From positions 49,664,501 through 49,728,500 of the forward strand of contig OX419761.1 of assembly GCA_948567375.1 (NCBI GenBank): 64,000 nucleotides of DNA, given 5' to 3'. A model generated the notes under the pieces. The model was not told the DNA's origin, ran no database searches, and saw nothing but the letters and a program-made list of their open reading frames with translations. The position numbers and the translations under genes were made by a program. The DNA comes from Lunularia cruciata (lineage: Eukaryota; Streptophyta; Marchantiopsida; Lunulariales; Lunulariaceae). This document shows positions 21,315 through 33,012 of this stretch, in pieces (the first letter of the stretch is position 1; every line of letters starts with the position of its first letter).

Positions 21315-23700
21315 GTGTTGAAGCTAGGCAAAGTAGTAGAAATTTTGAACAAACCCTTCAAAAATTATGAGTGGGGTTTGTATTTTTGGACTAATTACAT
21401 CAAGAAGAGGAAGAAAAAGTCCATTTGGAAAATGCAATTCTTGCTATGGGATTGGGGCCTCATTGATGTTTCCATGTTGCACAAAATTTGTGTGAATGTT
21501 AAGAACTTGAGTGGTAAATCATTGTGAGCTTGCCTCACAATGTGATGGAGGACCATTGGCAATAAGTTGGGTATAGATTGCTTGCCATTTGAGGATATCC
21601 ATATAGATACTCCCCATGGTTGTCCCGGCAAAAGGTTGAAAGTGCAAATCAACCCCTTTTTTGTTGGAGTGAAGTCCATAGGTGGATACAAGATCAAGGA
21701 CATGAAGGACTTTGCTTGTCAAATAATCACCAAAATAGTAGTTGTTTTGTTTGAAACAAACAAACTATATCAACCAAAACTAGGCCATCTTCTTCCAACT
21801 CGTATATGAGCAAAAATTGGTGAGTTGGGCCAAGATGTTTCATGAGTGGCATCATTGAGCTGGTCATTAAGTTATTGGAAGATATGATAGAGGGTTCTAC
21901 CACCATCATACCTCCCTTCATCATTCTAAATCAGCATGAATCTTTTGACAAAAAAAGAGAAGGAGAAGTTCCCACCACACCTGCATCACCCGGCTTACTT
22001 CAACAGAGACCCAGACTTATCTAAGGAGATTAAAAAGTATCATGATGTAGACAAAGAGTATGCTTGAATGGGGAAGTTTGTCCAAATGATGGAAACATAC
22101 AACTTGATTATGATTAGTAGAAAGACTCCTATCGCTTGTGCTAAGGTGCAAGCCTCCAAGAAAAAAATAGACCTTAGGAGGTGGAATCTTAGTCTAAAGG
22201 AAACAAGAGTAAGATTAAAACATATAAGTTGGCTTGTAAGGAAAGTTTGCTTTAGGAACAAGAGGTGATTCACAAAGGAGAAGCCACAATAGCCCAAATT
22301 GTGAAGTTAGGAAGTGAGGAGTCTTTCACACAAATTTTGTCACTAGCGGCTAACAAGAAGGAAGAGGGATCAAACAATGAGGTCCAATTGTCTCTCCCAC
22401 TTGTCAAAGAGGACGGACATGCAATGAACAAGGGGAAGACTCCAGCTTTAGAATCCATCCCCACCAACTATGACTCCAATTCACAACTTGGCTCCTAATG
22501 AAGGAGAATTCTTGCACTACAAGACAAAGCATCATACAAAGCAAACTCACCTAGTGGCAAATTTTTTCAAGAGGACCACCAACATATAGGCAGGGACGTC
22601 TTGCAATAGCCCAATAAAATGGTATGGTAATCTTTGATGTACTCCATACAAGAAGAAAAAAAAAACAAAATTGATGTTCTTGCCAATGAAAAATCTCTAC
22701 CTAATGACAACGCCAAGGAATCAACTCCGGCTTATGAGGCAAAGGAGAAGGCTATTCTAAGCAAAGATGAGAACATCATGCCAAAACAAAGAAGGCACAA
22801 CAAAAAAATTGGGCCAAGATGGCAATTCTTTGCCCTAGCTAATGGTTGCCTATAGGGTCCATGTTGTGACACTGGCAATGGAAGCACTGAAAGAGATCAT
22901 GCCATTGTACCAGAAGCTAGATCCAAAGATGAAAGAACCAATAGCACTCATATGCCACTTGTATCACCTAGTCCAAACCAAGACAAATGAGAAGGACAAG
23001 GAAAGTGAGGATTTCTAGAGGGAGGAACTAAAATGGCAATAGGAGAACAAAAATCTAATTCATGGGTTGAAGAAGGAGGTTGAAAATTATAGCCTATAGG
23101 TTTTACACCAATAAACTTAACACATAGAGGAGATCTAAGATCCAAGATGATGAACTTGGAGCTCTACAAAATGAGCTAGAAATGGCCCAAGCTAATACAA
23201 AGGCAATGAAGACCAAAATGATAATCTGAAGTAGCTGACTAACCTTTGCATCTCCAACCTATCCACCAACCTAAAACAACAACAAGAGAAGGTATTAGAG
23301 CAAGAAAAGTGGATCCATAAGGAGATGACCAACAAACTCACAACCAAATAAGCCAATTTGAAGATCAAATGAGTGGGATTGCTCATGACTATGAGGCACA
23401 TGACCACTCAACTACTCAACTAGTTGGATTGCATGGGCAAAAAAAGCCTCCCAATATATGAGGGTGAAGGATCTATGAACTCAAATTGACCCATTGGAGA
23501 GGAAAACATACAAGAATGTGCAACTTAGTGCAATATCTACCAAACTCTAGAGCCGCACTAATGCCAAGTTCAAGGAGGATCAAACCTACTTTGAATGAAT
23601 TGTGGATGGCTACAAGAAGGAGCTCACTAACCTTGTTCAAATATGCAAGAGAGCTAAGAGTTTGTCCCAATCACCACACACCAAGGAATAATGAATGGAG
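21315..23700 (+). pseudogene. decayed coding region, unrecognised; coiled-coil C-terminal half
   Basis: A chain of open plus-strand stretches in shifting frames covers 2.4 kb: 21315-21527 (FLLWDWGLIDVSMLHKI), 21567-21809 (GIDCLPFEDIHIDTPHG, then GYKIKDMKDFACQI, then KLGHLLPTRI), 21842-22024 (IPPFIILNQHESFDKKREGE), 22068-22268, 22265-22498 and 22634-22855. They read like pieces of one protein of 700-800 residues. The last third (22900-23670) is rich in Glu, Lys and Gln and looks like a coiled coil. I recognise no domain. It is followed by LTR-like repeat X, so it may be the passenger gene of a non-autonomous retroelement. Stops are too frequent for a live gene. Confidence 0.45.
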
Positions 23701-23844
23701 CATTGTCTTATAAAAATAGCCTTGGTAATTTTTTTTCCCAAAAATGAGATGTTATTTTGTATATACTATTGGTTTTTTTTTGGTAGTCTTAGGAACTTCA
23801 TGGATGTACATACTTTATGAATAGATACTCAGATTCATACAAGA

Positions 23845-24775
23845 AGTAGTGTTAGTTCATTGGAGGGAGATAACCCTCGAGTGAGTTCATTATAGTCCAC
23901 TACTACCTAACATGAGGTTTAGGATTAGGAGATAAGATATGATCAAAATTGAGTGGCTTAGATGTGTTTAGGAATTTTTCATCCATTGTAGCCATTGGAT
24001 CTTTCCATGGCCAAGTAGGGAATTTTTAAAAGGCTTAGGCTTGATGTTAGTTGGGTCCATTTGGTGCATCTTTCTTTAGTCATAAATACAAATTTTAGAC
24101 CATAAAGACTCATCAATTAGTGTATGTGTATTAGTCTATATTCTGAATGAATGATTTTATGCTTAATAAATATAGGAGTGACTAATACTAAGGTAGGAGC
24201 CAAAGTGCCAGAGTGCAGAATTGCATTCATGTGTAACTAGAGTGCATCACTTTAGGAGTTCTGCCAGGGTCAAGAATGATATAGTAATAGGCCTTTGCAA
24301 GCCTGGTGTCTTGTCAAGTAACACCCTTATGTATGATTAAGTATTGCAAATCATTTTAGACTCTTGCAACATTGCACTTTCTCGGAAGGGTGGAATGTTT
24401 TGTTGCTATTCTAATCTTCAAGGTGATCGGACTTCTGAAATCTCTTACTCCGGTTTACTTCACAAAGTCATCAAAAACCATTCGTGCAAGGTGGTAGTAG
24501 GTTGCATCTTGTATAACCCACAACAAGAGTAACATACAAATTGTGGCTCTTACAAACCACACTATGGTAGTTTGAGGCTCAGAAAAATGACCGGGGAGCT
24601 AAGGGCTTCCAAAACAAAGTGACCTTTGTTATCAATGAACCCTCCTCCTTTTAGGAATCCTTTGGATTTGAACTTTTAGTACACAAGAGAACAGATTGCT
24701 TAGAGTTTTGTAGTGTCCCTAGTTTGGTGATATTATACTTTTGGGAATGATGCTGCCCAAGAGGTTAAATACAAA
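23845..24775 (+). repeat. LTR-like repeat X, copy 1
   Basis: It aligns through its length with 55987-57022. Shared landmarks are TTAGTTCATTGGAGG at the start, GGCTTAGGCTTGATG, GTCTTGTCAAGTAACACCCT, GGTAGTTTGAGGCTC and AGAGTTTTGTAGTGTC near the end. Copy 1 lacks the 137-bp tandem duplication seen in copy 2. It directly follows the decayed coding region, which is where a 3' LTR would sit. Confidence 0.65.
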
Positions 24776-25029
24776 ATAGTGGATTGTAATAATAGTGACC
24801 CTATTTGTCTCATTTTTAGTCAATTCCAACTTGTACCTACAAGGGAACAACCCATTCTCACCTATTATACCACAAGTACATTGCTATTGAGTTACCCCAC
24901 TTTGCTTTGATATTGTATCTTTCTATTCTAGTATAATTTATTTGATTATAGACTATGCTTCATTGATACATTTTGTAAGTATTATTCAAGAATTTAGGCA
25001 AAAAGTTTTTCGTAACCATTTTAGACTAC
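24776..25029. other. no gene seen
   Basis: AT-rich sequence between repeat X and the decayed chromovirus end. It may be a still more decayed part of the latter. Confidence 0.5.
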
Positions 25030-25705
25030 CCCTTCAACAACTAGTTTTATTGAACATATTAACAATTCCTTGGAATATGTGCCATGTGTATTTGTCAATG
25101 CGCGTAAGAAATTAGAACACTCCCTTTCTAGCCATAAATTTTGCCTAGAACAACTCATAACAAGTAAGCATGTTACCTATTCATTTCTTTCTAAATTATA
25201 ATCCGATCCTTTAATTCATTATAACTTGTTCATGTGCTTATTTCTCATTGATCCTATTTTCTACACCTTTGGATACCGTATCTTTTTTTTCACTCTCCTT
25301 ATCTTTCAATATCTGAATCTTTGGTCTTATAAGAAGTCAAAGCTCATTTACTTCTTGTTTAAAATTTTACAAATTTATGTTGATTGATATTATTCTGATC
25401 AAATTTTTTAGTTGGTGATAAAGTTATGCTTTCTAATTATAAATTTCCCTTACCTCTTGATACTCAAGTTTGTAAACTTGCTTCAATTTTATTTGTCCCT
25501 TCTTTTTTATTACTCATTAAATTTATCTTCATAATTACATATACACACACTTGTCTTCTATATTTCTAAATTGAGAAATATGAAGTTGATTAAATGTTTT
25601 TAAAAGTGCATGGTTAATTATGGTAATCACAAGCAACATGGAGTATTATAGTTTCTTAGAAAGTTTACTCACATTGATTCTTTATAAGAGCTCTTTCATC
25701 ATCTT
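25030..25705 (+). mobile_element. highly decayed 3' end of a chromovirus (family of elements 1 and 2)
   Basis: Nucleotide matches in order to the pol end of element 1: CCTTGGAATATGTGCC and TTTGTCAATG (integrase, 6585-6620 in element 1), then GTTGGTGATAAAGTTATGCT to CTCAAGTTTGTAAACTTGC (6895-6962), then ATATGAAGTTGATTA (chromodomain start, about 7160), then GGAGTATTATAGTTTCTTAG (about 7218-7240). Nearly all differences are changes to A or T, with small deletions. This is a third family member in the window and the oldest. Confidence 0.72.
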
Positions 25706-25744
25706 TCACTATATTTCATTCCATCTTAGAGTTCTAAACTAAAG

Positions 25745-25885
25745 CATATTATGTAGATATCTTTAGGTGCGGGTAGATTTCTCATATTGATACTATTGGG
25801 GTCTAGTCCATTTTACCTCTTTTGTCTCTCCCTTGTACTGCTTGATGGGTCTTCCCATCCTTCATGTGTTCTTTGCAGTTGCCTT
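25745..25885 (+). mobile_element. 3' tail of the RLE-type non-LTR element family (5'-truncated copy)
   Basis: It matches the minus-strand 3' end of the element at 45792-55557. Shared text in order: ATATCTTTAGGTGCGG, AGATTTCTCATAT, CTATTGGGG, CCATTTTACCT, TGTCTCTCCCTTGTA and GCTTGATGGGTCTTCCCATC, which in the large copy read the same apart from a few changes (minus strand, about 45930-45800). It holds only the last 140 bp or so, as expected of a 5'-truncated non-LTR insertion or a SINE that shares the tail. Confidence 0.75.
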
Positions 25886-27908
25886 TCCTTGATACCATTG
25901 ATTAGCAAACAGACTATGTGGAGTTATAAGGTAAATTATTATAATAATTAAGCAGAATTTTTTCATATAATTGAATGGAAAATTCTGATTATTCTCAAAT
26001 TCTTGAGGATTAAAAGCAATTAGTCTCTCTCAAATGCTTGGGGATACTTATAGGAAGATATCGATTTATAATGTTGTCTGATTTGGATAGTTTCATATGT
26101 TGTGATTCTCTTGTCTCTTGGATATTTTGAAGCCAAAGTTGAGATTATTGACAAGCATGATGTAATATTAATATATCTCTCAAGGTAAGAAAATTTAATT
26201 AAAATAAGATAAAATAAAGAAAATGAAGTTATAAATCTCTAAATTTCATGTATATGAGAAGAAATTTTTATGAGCTAGTATAGCATTAGGAAATCTTTAG
26301 CAAAAGAGTGATTAAAAATAAATTCTTAAAAACCTATATAAAAAAATAGTTTTATATCTCTCTTTCAGTTCTACTTTTAGGCCTAAAGTATTTTTAAATT
26401 ATCATAATAATACGATGTGAGAACCTTTGACGTCAAGAAAATTTTAATAGTTTGAATCTGTTTTCATTAAATTTTCTTCCCAAAAATACTTCAAGACTTT
26501 TTTCTTTTGATGAATTCTAAGCTCTTGCTTCATAATTAGTATGAGGAGCATCTCTTTTCATGTTAGTTACATTATCCAGTTATAATATAAATATAAATAA
26601 ATAAATAAATATACATATAAAATATAATACAAGATTTAAGCTCTCTATATCGTTTATCAATAGATCATTCAGAATAATCTGTCTTCCACGTGTCTACAGT
26701 ATTGGCTTCAGTTCAATTCTTCTTGGAAGTGAACTCAAAAGCCATTAAAAATGAATATTAGTGGATAAGTAACTTATAGTAAATTATATTACAGGGGGTT
26801 TATATAGGTTCATCGCAGTATTAAAACTATGAAAGTGAGAGTACACACCCATCCACTTAACGCATATTCATTTGTGAAATCCATAAATTTTGATTGATCC
26901 ATAGGTGAATTTTAGTGAAATTTTAATGAAATTGTAGTCAAATTATGTAAGTTTTAATGCAATTTTAGTGTAACAGGCGTTATGAACTCCCGGACACGGT
27001 TGGTGCATGGAATAGAATAAATTAACCTTCAACGCGTGCAGGGCTTAGAGCTTGCTACCCCTGATGCGGTGTCAGATCAACTGCCAAGAATTTTACGTTA
27101 GCAATTCTCGACATTTACCACAAGTTACTACCTAAAGGTTAACCATGCAGGGAAGCGTCCGGCGCGAATGGGTTAGCGTCAATCAAGCCACTCTCAAAGG
27201 ACTCGCATACGGAAGCGAATCGATGCGAAATCTACGGTCTAGGGAAGAAGTTTGAAGACGCGGATATCCTCTGGCCGTCGATGTGCTCGATCCTCGCGTG
27301 CTGTGTTCGAACTGTCGAAGAGCCCGAGAAAGCTTCGCTTGTCACGTCATGAGGATGAGGTGAGGGACAGACAAGTCCTCGTCGTTCGACTGTTCCTTGC
27401 CTCTGGAACGATCATCGCAAGGCTCAGCATGCTGAAATTGAGCTGTGTGTTGATACAGAAGATTGATATTAGGAAGCGTTCGGAAGCAAATTGGGCGAAA
27501 GGCCGCAGCAGCCGCTCTGTTTTCGGGGTCCTTGTCAGTCACAGTTACGGCCTGGATTGAAGGAATTTCCTACTCTCATGTGAGCACTTTAGGGATGTCG
27601 GTTTGATGAAGTTTACTGATTGTCCCTAAGTTCAATTGATGATTGGGGATCAGAAAAAATTGGGAACAAGGGGGTGATTTGGATGACTTCTTTACGTGTT
27701 TTGCAGCCTTTGAATTCGCATCGAATGTTTTCGTCCGCAGGTTGTGCGAATTTTTCTCATATCAAGTACCTGAAACACAAATTTCACTGACTGATTTCGG
27801 ATGGGGGCATGATTTTCCTTGCCAATTGGGGCAAGCATGCTTCGCGCTTAACTGCAGGTTATAATACTGCTTGGTAAGGGATAAGCAGGATCATCATGGT
27901 ACGAACGA
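25886..27908. other. AT-rich region grading into a GC-balanced gene flank; no gene recognised
   Basis: 25886-26980 is AT-rich and empty. From about 26990 base composition shifts towards balance. Open stretches at 27252-27560 (Arg/Ser-rich) and 27643-27864 (FTCFAAFEFASNVFVRRLCE) lie upstream of the plastid-type gene. They carry no domain I know and may be leader, upstream exon or chance. A promoter for the gene at 27909 should lie here, but no clear TATA box was found. Confidence 0.5.
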
Positions 27909-28796
27909 GTGCCGAAATATAATATTTGCGTGTCCTGTACTGCTTCTCGATCGCAAGTAATAGATGAGAGTCGTTTGCCCTCTGCTGCAAGGCTTAGACA
28001 AGCCAATCATCAGCACTTATTTACCCGAGGGTTTGCATTGACCGGTCGAAATGGATTCCAAATTGTTAGACATCCTGATCAGAACATACTCTATAGAAGG
28101 CGGAAGCGCACTACTTCGGTTGTCATGGCGAGCAGTGAAATCTCCAATAGCTCAAGAAATCAGAATTTGTCTTCGTCAATTGAGCTGAACGACAATCCTA
28201 CTGTTCCTGGTGGTCAATTCCATTCATCTGTTGTCCTCCCAGCCATGCTTCCACGACAAATTCGACTCACGCAACTATCAATGGTCGAGCAGGCATTCCT
28301 CCTTCTGGGCTTCATAGCATGTATGACTTCATTTGCGCTGTTTGCGCTTTTAGTCACTGCCATTCCTACCCTAAATGCCATAAGGAAAGCCGCTGTATCA
28401 ATGGAGAAACTGGCAGACGTCGCTAGAGAGGAGTTGCCAGGAACAATGGCTGCAATTCGGCTGTCAGGAATGGAGATAAGTGACTAGACTCTGGAGTTAA
28501 ACGATTTAAGCCAGGAGATTTCGGATGGGATGAAGAGTTCGGCACGAGCGGTACAGACTCCTGAAGTTGGTTTACGACGTATGGGGTCCGTAGCTGCCTC
28601 GCAGACATTGGCTATGTTGCAAGAGAGGGCTAGTGTACCTGTAGAGGTCGTGAAGCCAGCTGTGGTCAGCGCTACTGCAACCACTCTTCAAGCTGTAGCT
28701 CAAGCACAACAGATGGTTTTCATTTCGCAACTCATCCTCGGATCACTGGTTGGCTCGGACGTAAAGGACAGCAGGAGGGAAAGCAGAAGTCATTGA
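27909..28796 (+). pseudogene. plastid-type membrane protein (EELP-TMAAIRLSG family) with an in-frame TAG
   Basis: The reading frame is 295 codons if the single TAG at 28485-28487 is read past. Without that it is a 192-residue protein. Residues 1-75 are rich in Ser, Arg and Gln with few acids, like a chloroplast transit peptide. Residues 128-156 (AFLLLGFIACMTSFALFALLV) form one membrane segment. Then comes LADVAREELPGTMAAIRLSG and MEISD, a signature I recall from conserved plant membrane proteins related to DUF948. It continues in the same frame after the stop (TLELNDLSQEISDGMKSSAR, then SVAASQTLAMLQERAS). In the family a Leu codon occupies the stop position, so one T-to-A change (TTG to TAG) explains it. 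After 28796 a different frame (28807-28965) reads a plausible acidic tail (ESSRQQDEVEMAHVASSDAF), hinting at a frameshift or intron. It could be a pseudogene, a truncated but working protein, or a sequencing error. Confidence 0.6.
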
Positions 28797-30304
28797 ATTT
28801 GGAGACATGCAAGAGTCTTCCCCTGCTGTGATCCAGACACTGGAGAGAGCACAAATTGAAGCCTCTGAGTCTTCTCGTCAACAGGATGAAGTAGAAATGG
28901 CACACGTTGCATCCTCTGATGCATTTCTTCGCCCGGACGAGTCAGACTATGTGTTGGTTGACTGATTTGAAGAAGACGAGGATAAATTAGAAGCAGGCAG
29001 ACTCAAACAAGGAGAGTTTAACAGGGAAAATACGTGAACCGTTCCGACCTTGAAAGCGCTTGTAGAATTAACAGATTCAACATTTCACCCTTACTATCTT
29101 CTCATCGACGCCGAAGGTATGGGTTTAGAATATAAAGTCGTAACCCTGATTCAGTAAGCAAAATGCTGACAGCTTAGGTTACGAAAATTTAGATACAGAT
29201 ATCTGACGAATATCCATTAATCGACGCAGTACTAGATTGCAATACCGTTAATTACCATATCTGCCGTTGACACTCTTCTAGGACTCTACTGCCCGTGTTA
29301 AGGTTACCTTGGAACAAATCAAGGTTGAGCTTATTCTTCTGGAATACTAGCCGTATACTACTTGCCATGAAGCGGCTAAGATATTTCTAGACATATTGAA
29401 AGTCTTTGTTGCTGGTGTTAGATGCACGTTAACCATTACATGGACTTTACATGCATTGAAGTGATTCTTGTCTTGTTAGATTTGCACAATGGAATCAAGT
29501 AGCAGGTTCTTTATGCAAATAGATCCCATAAATATTTTTCAGGTTTCAAAGTTTTGTCGGACTTGAGTTTTGTGATCCTATCTATCCTGTCAGTGCAAGT
29601 AGACTGGTTGAAGATTTCAGTACATATTCAACCTGGTCTCCATTCTTGCCCCGATCGTTTATGCATTTCTATGGACAGGTGAAACAGAACCTTCGGAATC
29701 TGATCATCTACAGGTTCTAAGTCTAGTGACGCTTTTGCAGCCCGAGAAATGGATTATCAAACCTACTTAAGGATTTCGATCTGTGCTCTATAGAAGTATC
29801 TTGCAAAGTATGAACGTTCTCTTCTCAGGTTAACAGTTTGAACGGACGGAAGACAAGTTTCCCACACCATGCTTTAATAAGAGAATCAAATGTTTTTTTT
29901 TCATGACTAACGAAGTGTGTAATCGGCACATGGTCTTCAATTTCACCCACAGTGAAGACCGATCGACGCTTATCATGGTGACCTTTACAATCATCGAGCA
30001 ACTAACGACCTTCAGCAATTTGGTCGAAGGTGCTGCTGCTTATACCCATGTATCACGCATTTATTTTGAAATCTACGGACCTAACATTCAGGCTGTACAT
30101 CAAATTTGTAACAGTGTGCTGGGCATGCAAAACAAGCCCATCCAGTGCACACATGATAGTTGTCTCTATTTACCACCTCCCTGCTTCACTTCCTCCGCGG
30201 TTAGTGTGAAGTACTGCCGCAAAACAAGTTTTCCATCGAGAAACTCGTAACCTTTTTAAGATCTGGCATAAAGATATGCTCAGTGTTTGTCTGCGAATAT
30301 TCCT
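28797..30304. other. intergenic; possible acidic C-terminal exon of the previous gene at its start
   Basis: 28807-28965 is open in a +1 frame, with an acidic, Ser-rich reading ending YVLVD then stop. It may be a displaced tail of the 27909 gene. From 29040 to 30304 I see nothing coding. This stretch would hold the terminators of the two convergent genes (27909, plus, and MOT1, minus). Confidence 0.5.
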
Positions 30305-31780
30305 TCATGGCATCCTGTTGCGGACCCACTGGATCCATACCGGGAGTCTGGTGGGTAAGTCGCGGAGCTTGAGGAGTATGTAAACCGCCATGCCGGAGGC
30401 AAAACCAATGGCAGCACTGGCTTTAGACAGTGAGACGATGGTGGACAGGAGCATTACGAAAGAATCTTCGTTTGAATTCTGGTCACGACATGCCATCGCT
30501 AGCTCGACGCCCGAAAAGAGCAGTAAAGCTCCGAGCAGTGCGATGGGAAATGATGCCAGCAAACGCAGTAAAGAGCTCCCCAACAACAGCGCAAGAATGA
30601 GCTTTGCTGTGCCAAGCAGGACTGGTGCTAATCCGTTTCTTGCCCCGAACTTGTACTGACCTGCAAGCCCCCCCGCTCCATGGCACACAGGCATCGCGCC
30701 GAACCAACAGCCCACTAGATTCATAAGACCCACACTAGTCGACACGGAAAACGGTGTCACAACCTTGGACGGGAACAAGTCATTTGAAAGTTTGCAAACA
30801 GCAATGACTGAATTCAACACCGAGAGAGGAATCTGGGGAATCGCAGCTCTGACGAATCCAACCTTCCAGTCATGTCTGGAGATTCTCACTACCTTAAGTG
30901 AAGATGGGCCTAACTTCAAAGCACCCAGGGTTTTGGGATCTCTGACGATGGCGAGAATGACTCCCAACAAAAAGACTATGATAGCTGACGGTATTATCCA
31001 TTTGGTTCGCGTTTCTTCCTGAGGTCTACTGAGAGATTCGACATCCTCTGTATTTTGGTTATTTGAATTTCTCGATGTCTCTTGGCGTTCCTGTTTTCGT
31101 CTCGCGTCCGGTTCCTGAGCAGAGCATCCGCATTGAGGTCCACCACCTGGTCCGGTGACCAGTATGACAAACACACACGCAGCTAGAGCCAGAATGCGCC
31201 CATCCAGTCCCTCCCATTCTCGATCTCCCATACTTTTGTTTCTTTTGAAGTCCTGGTTTTTGAGAATGTACTTGACTGCTGTAGTTCCGAAGGAGATCCC
31301 CTGAGACAGCTGAATTCCTCGCACCACTGGGAGGGGCACCAACCGGTTGACCAGAGTCATAAGTCCGGACAGGCCCAGAAATGTGAGAACCGCACCTGTG
31401 CTGAGGCCTGCCGCCATAATCTGTGGCACCGTTAGGCGGTCAGTGCCCTCTGCAATTGCCACAGCAGCGATTGATTTCATTGGCTGCACGGGCATAGGTA
31501 CCCCGAAAAGCATGCCTGTGAGCACATTGTAGATGCCAGTGAACAACAGTGTGGTCCCCAAGTCGACCCCGTTCACGTACGCTAGAGCTAACAATATTGG
31601 CACGAAGGTACCAAGGTCACCTAATGCTCCACTGGCCTCTTGCCAAAAGCTTTTGCATCGTAGATTGTCCCTGATGCGCGCCATATAGCTTTGCGCGATG
31701 CTCACACGCTTATCAGAATTTTCCTCATCCATCTGCTGCGGTGTGTTGGCAACAGTTTGATTTTCCATTGAGTAGATCAA
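30305..31780 (-). CDS. MOT1: molybdate transporter, MOT1 family
   Basis: This is an intact, intronless frame of 491 codons. MOT1 proteins are SulP-related membrane carriers that move molybdate (high affinity) across the plasma membrane, mitochondrial or vacuolar membrane, feeding molybdenum-cofactor synthesis. Signatures: GALGDLGTFVPILLALAYV (residues 51-69), PMPVQPMKSIAAVAI (95-109) and PVCHGAGGLAGQYKFGAR (364-381), the family hallmark blocks. About ten hydrophobic segments are visible. Residues 211-260 form a charged, Cys/Ser/Asn-rich loop (QCGCSAQEPDARRKQ...) between two halves. Plant MOT1 proteins are usually about 450-470 residues, and the extra length is in this loop and the polar N-terminus. 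A second Met at codon 5 (31768) starts MENQTVANTPQQM and may be the real start. Which membrane it serves cannot be read from the sequence. Confidence 0.93.
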   Translation of the reverse strand: MIYSMENQTVANTPQQMDEENSDKRVSIAQSYMARIRDNLRCKSFWQEASGALGDLGTFVPILLALAYVNGVDLGTTLLFTGIYNVLTGMLFGVPMPVQPMKSIAAVAIAEGTDRLTVPQIMAAGLSTGAVLTFLGLSGLMTLVNRLVPLPVVRGIQLSQGISFGTTAVKYILKNQDFKRNKSMGDREWEGLDGRILALAACVFVILVTGPGGGPQCGCSAQEPDARRKQERQETSRNSNNQNTEDVESLSRPQEETRTKWIIPSAIIVFLLGVILAIVRDPKTLGALKLGPSSLKVVRISRHDWKVGFVRAAIPQIPLSVLNSVIAVCKLSNDLFPSKVVTPFSVSTSVGLMNLVGCWFGAMPVCHGAGGLAGQYKFGARNGLAPVLLGTAKLILALLLGSSLLRLLASFPIALLGALLLFSGVELAMACRDQNSNEDSFVMLLSTIVSLSKASAAIGFASGMAVYILLKLRDLPTRLPVWIQWVRNRMP

Positions 31781-33012
31781 AATTGCTCTAGGCTTGCCGG
31801 GTGGATTTGGATAGCAAACAGACTCCGCAGAGCTCAGACCAACGGAGTAACTTTCAACAGCTGCTCAACATCGAACCCCGACTCCTATATTTGCGGCTGA
31901 ATCTGGTATGCAGAACATGCAGAATATGAGTTAGCAACATCGAGTTCAAATTTTTGAAAATCGTCGTGATAGTCAGGGAACAAGCGCATGCAAATTTGAA
32001 CAGCTAAACTAACTGCAGGCAAACGATTTCTATTGCGCCTTGGTCTCCCCAGGCTTTGCAGCTCGTTTTCAAATAGCCAATCACAACTCTTGGTCTCTCA
32101 CAAATATATGCATTCTCGATGGCCTGATACGCGACACCTTGCTCAGCTACCAAACCGAACTTTTCATGCAAGAAAAACTTTGCGGAAAACGACCAGCTAC
32201 TCCTCTCCGGAGCGCAGAACTCAGGAATACCGACCTTTGTTCTAAGATAAACCCTGAGGTCCGAAATTGCCTGTCAGAATTATGCAGACCGAAGTATTTA
32301 TTCAAACTAAGCTTGGAATTCATGCACGGTGATTGTTTGGGCCTTCCAAGCACTTTTAGCACTCCTCACCTCACAGGTGGACAGACATACTGCAACGTGT
32401 TGATCAACGGATCAATGAGTCGAAGAGCCAACCAACACATTTGCGCCGGAAAGTTGTGCAGCTTCTGCTGCTTCGAGCACCAAGAGCCATTTATCCGTCT
32501 GCGGCATCCACTGCCGTTGACACTCTCGCTTCTCATGACCTTTGCAGGCCGTTTCTCGGCTGCCTGCGCTTAGGACGTCACAGGAGTTGAGCCTTGAAAT
32601 CACTATATCGGAAAGGCTTGCAAGTTTCAAGGCTCTTGCAGAATAACATAGACTTCGAGCGAAAGTTAGGCGGCCATTAGTACAGTAAGTCAACCCCACT
32701 CGATGCCAACTACGAGACAACTTTCGACGGGAAAAGATCATCAACATGGTCACTAATTTACAGACAGCGGTGGCGACGGATGCGATCTAGATTGATCCGC
32801 ACAAGTTTCATCTGGAGTCAATGGGCAGATTCTGGCACAAATATAGACCGAGAATCGGGGAAGCTGGGATATGGCTCGCGGTTTCGACAATCTTCTGTGT
32901 CTTCTTTTACTTAGTATGTCGAGCCCAATTGTATAGTCCATGATAAAATAGCCCCGGAAATGGGTTTGTTCGAGGTGGATTTCGTAGTGCACACAATCGC
33001 ACTTCTCACAAC
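31781..33012. other. upstream region of MOT1; no gene recognised
   Basis: GC-balanced, single-copy-looking sequence. Open stretches of up to 177 codons on the plus strand (32040-32573) and 113 on the minus (32753-32412) have no recognisable domain and overlap each other. They may be chance. The MOT1 promoter is expected within 31781-32500. I could not identify a confident TATA box. Confidence 0.5.

Noticed and set aside
29903-30250. 115-codon plus-strand frame beside MOT1
   Set aside because: No domain. It lies in the stretch between two convergent genes, with no support beyond being open.
32040-32573. 177-codon plus-strand frame upstream of MOT1
   Set aside because: No domain. It overlaps other frames on both strands in GC-balanced DNA where chance frames of this size occur.
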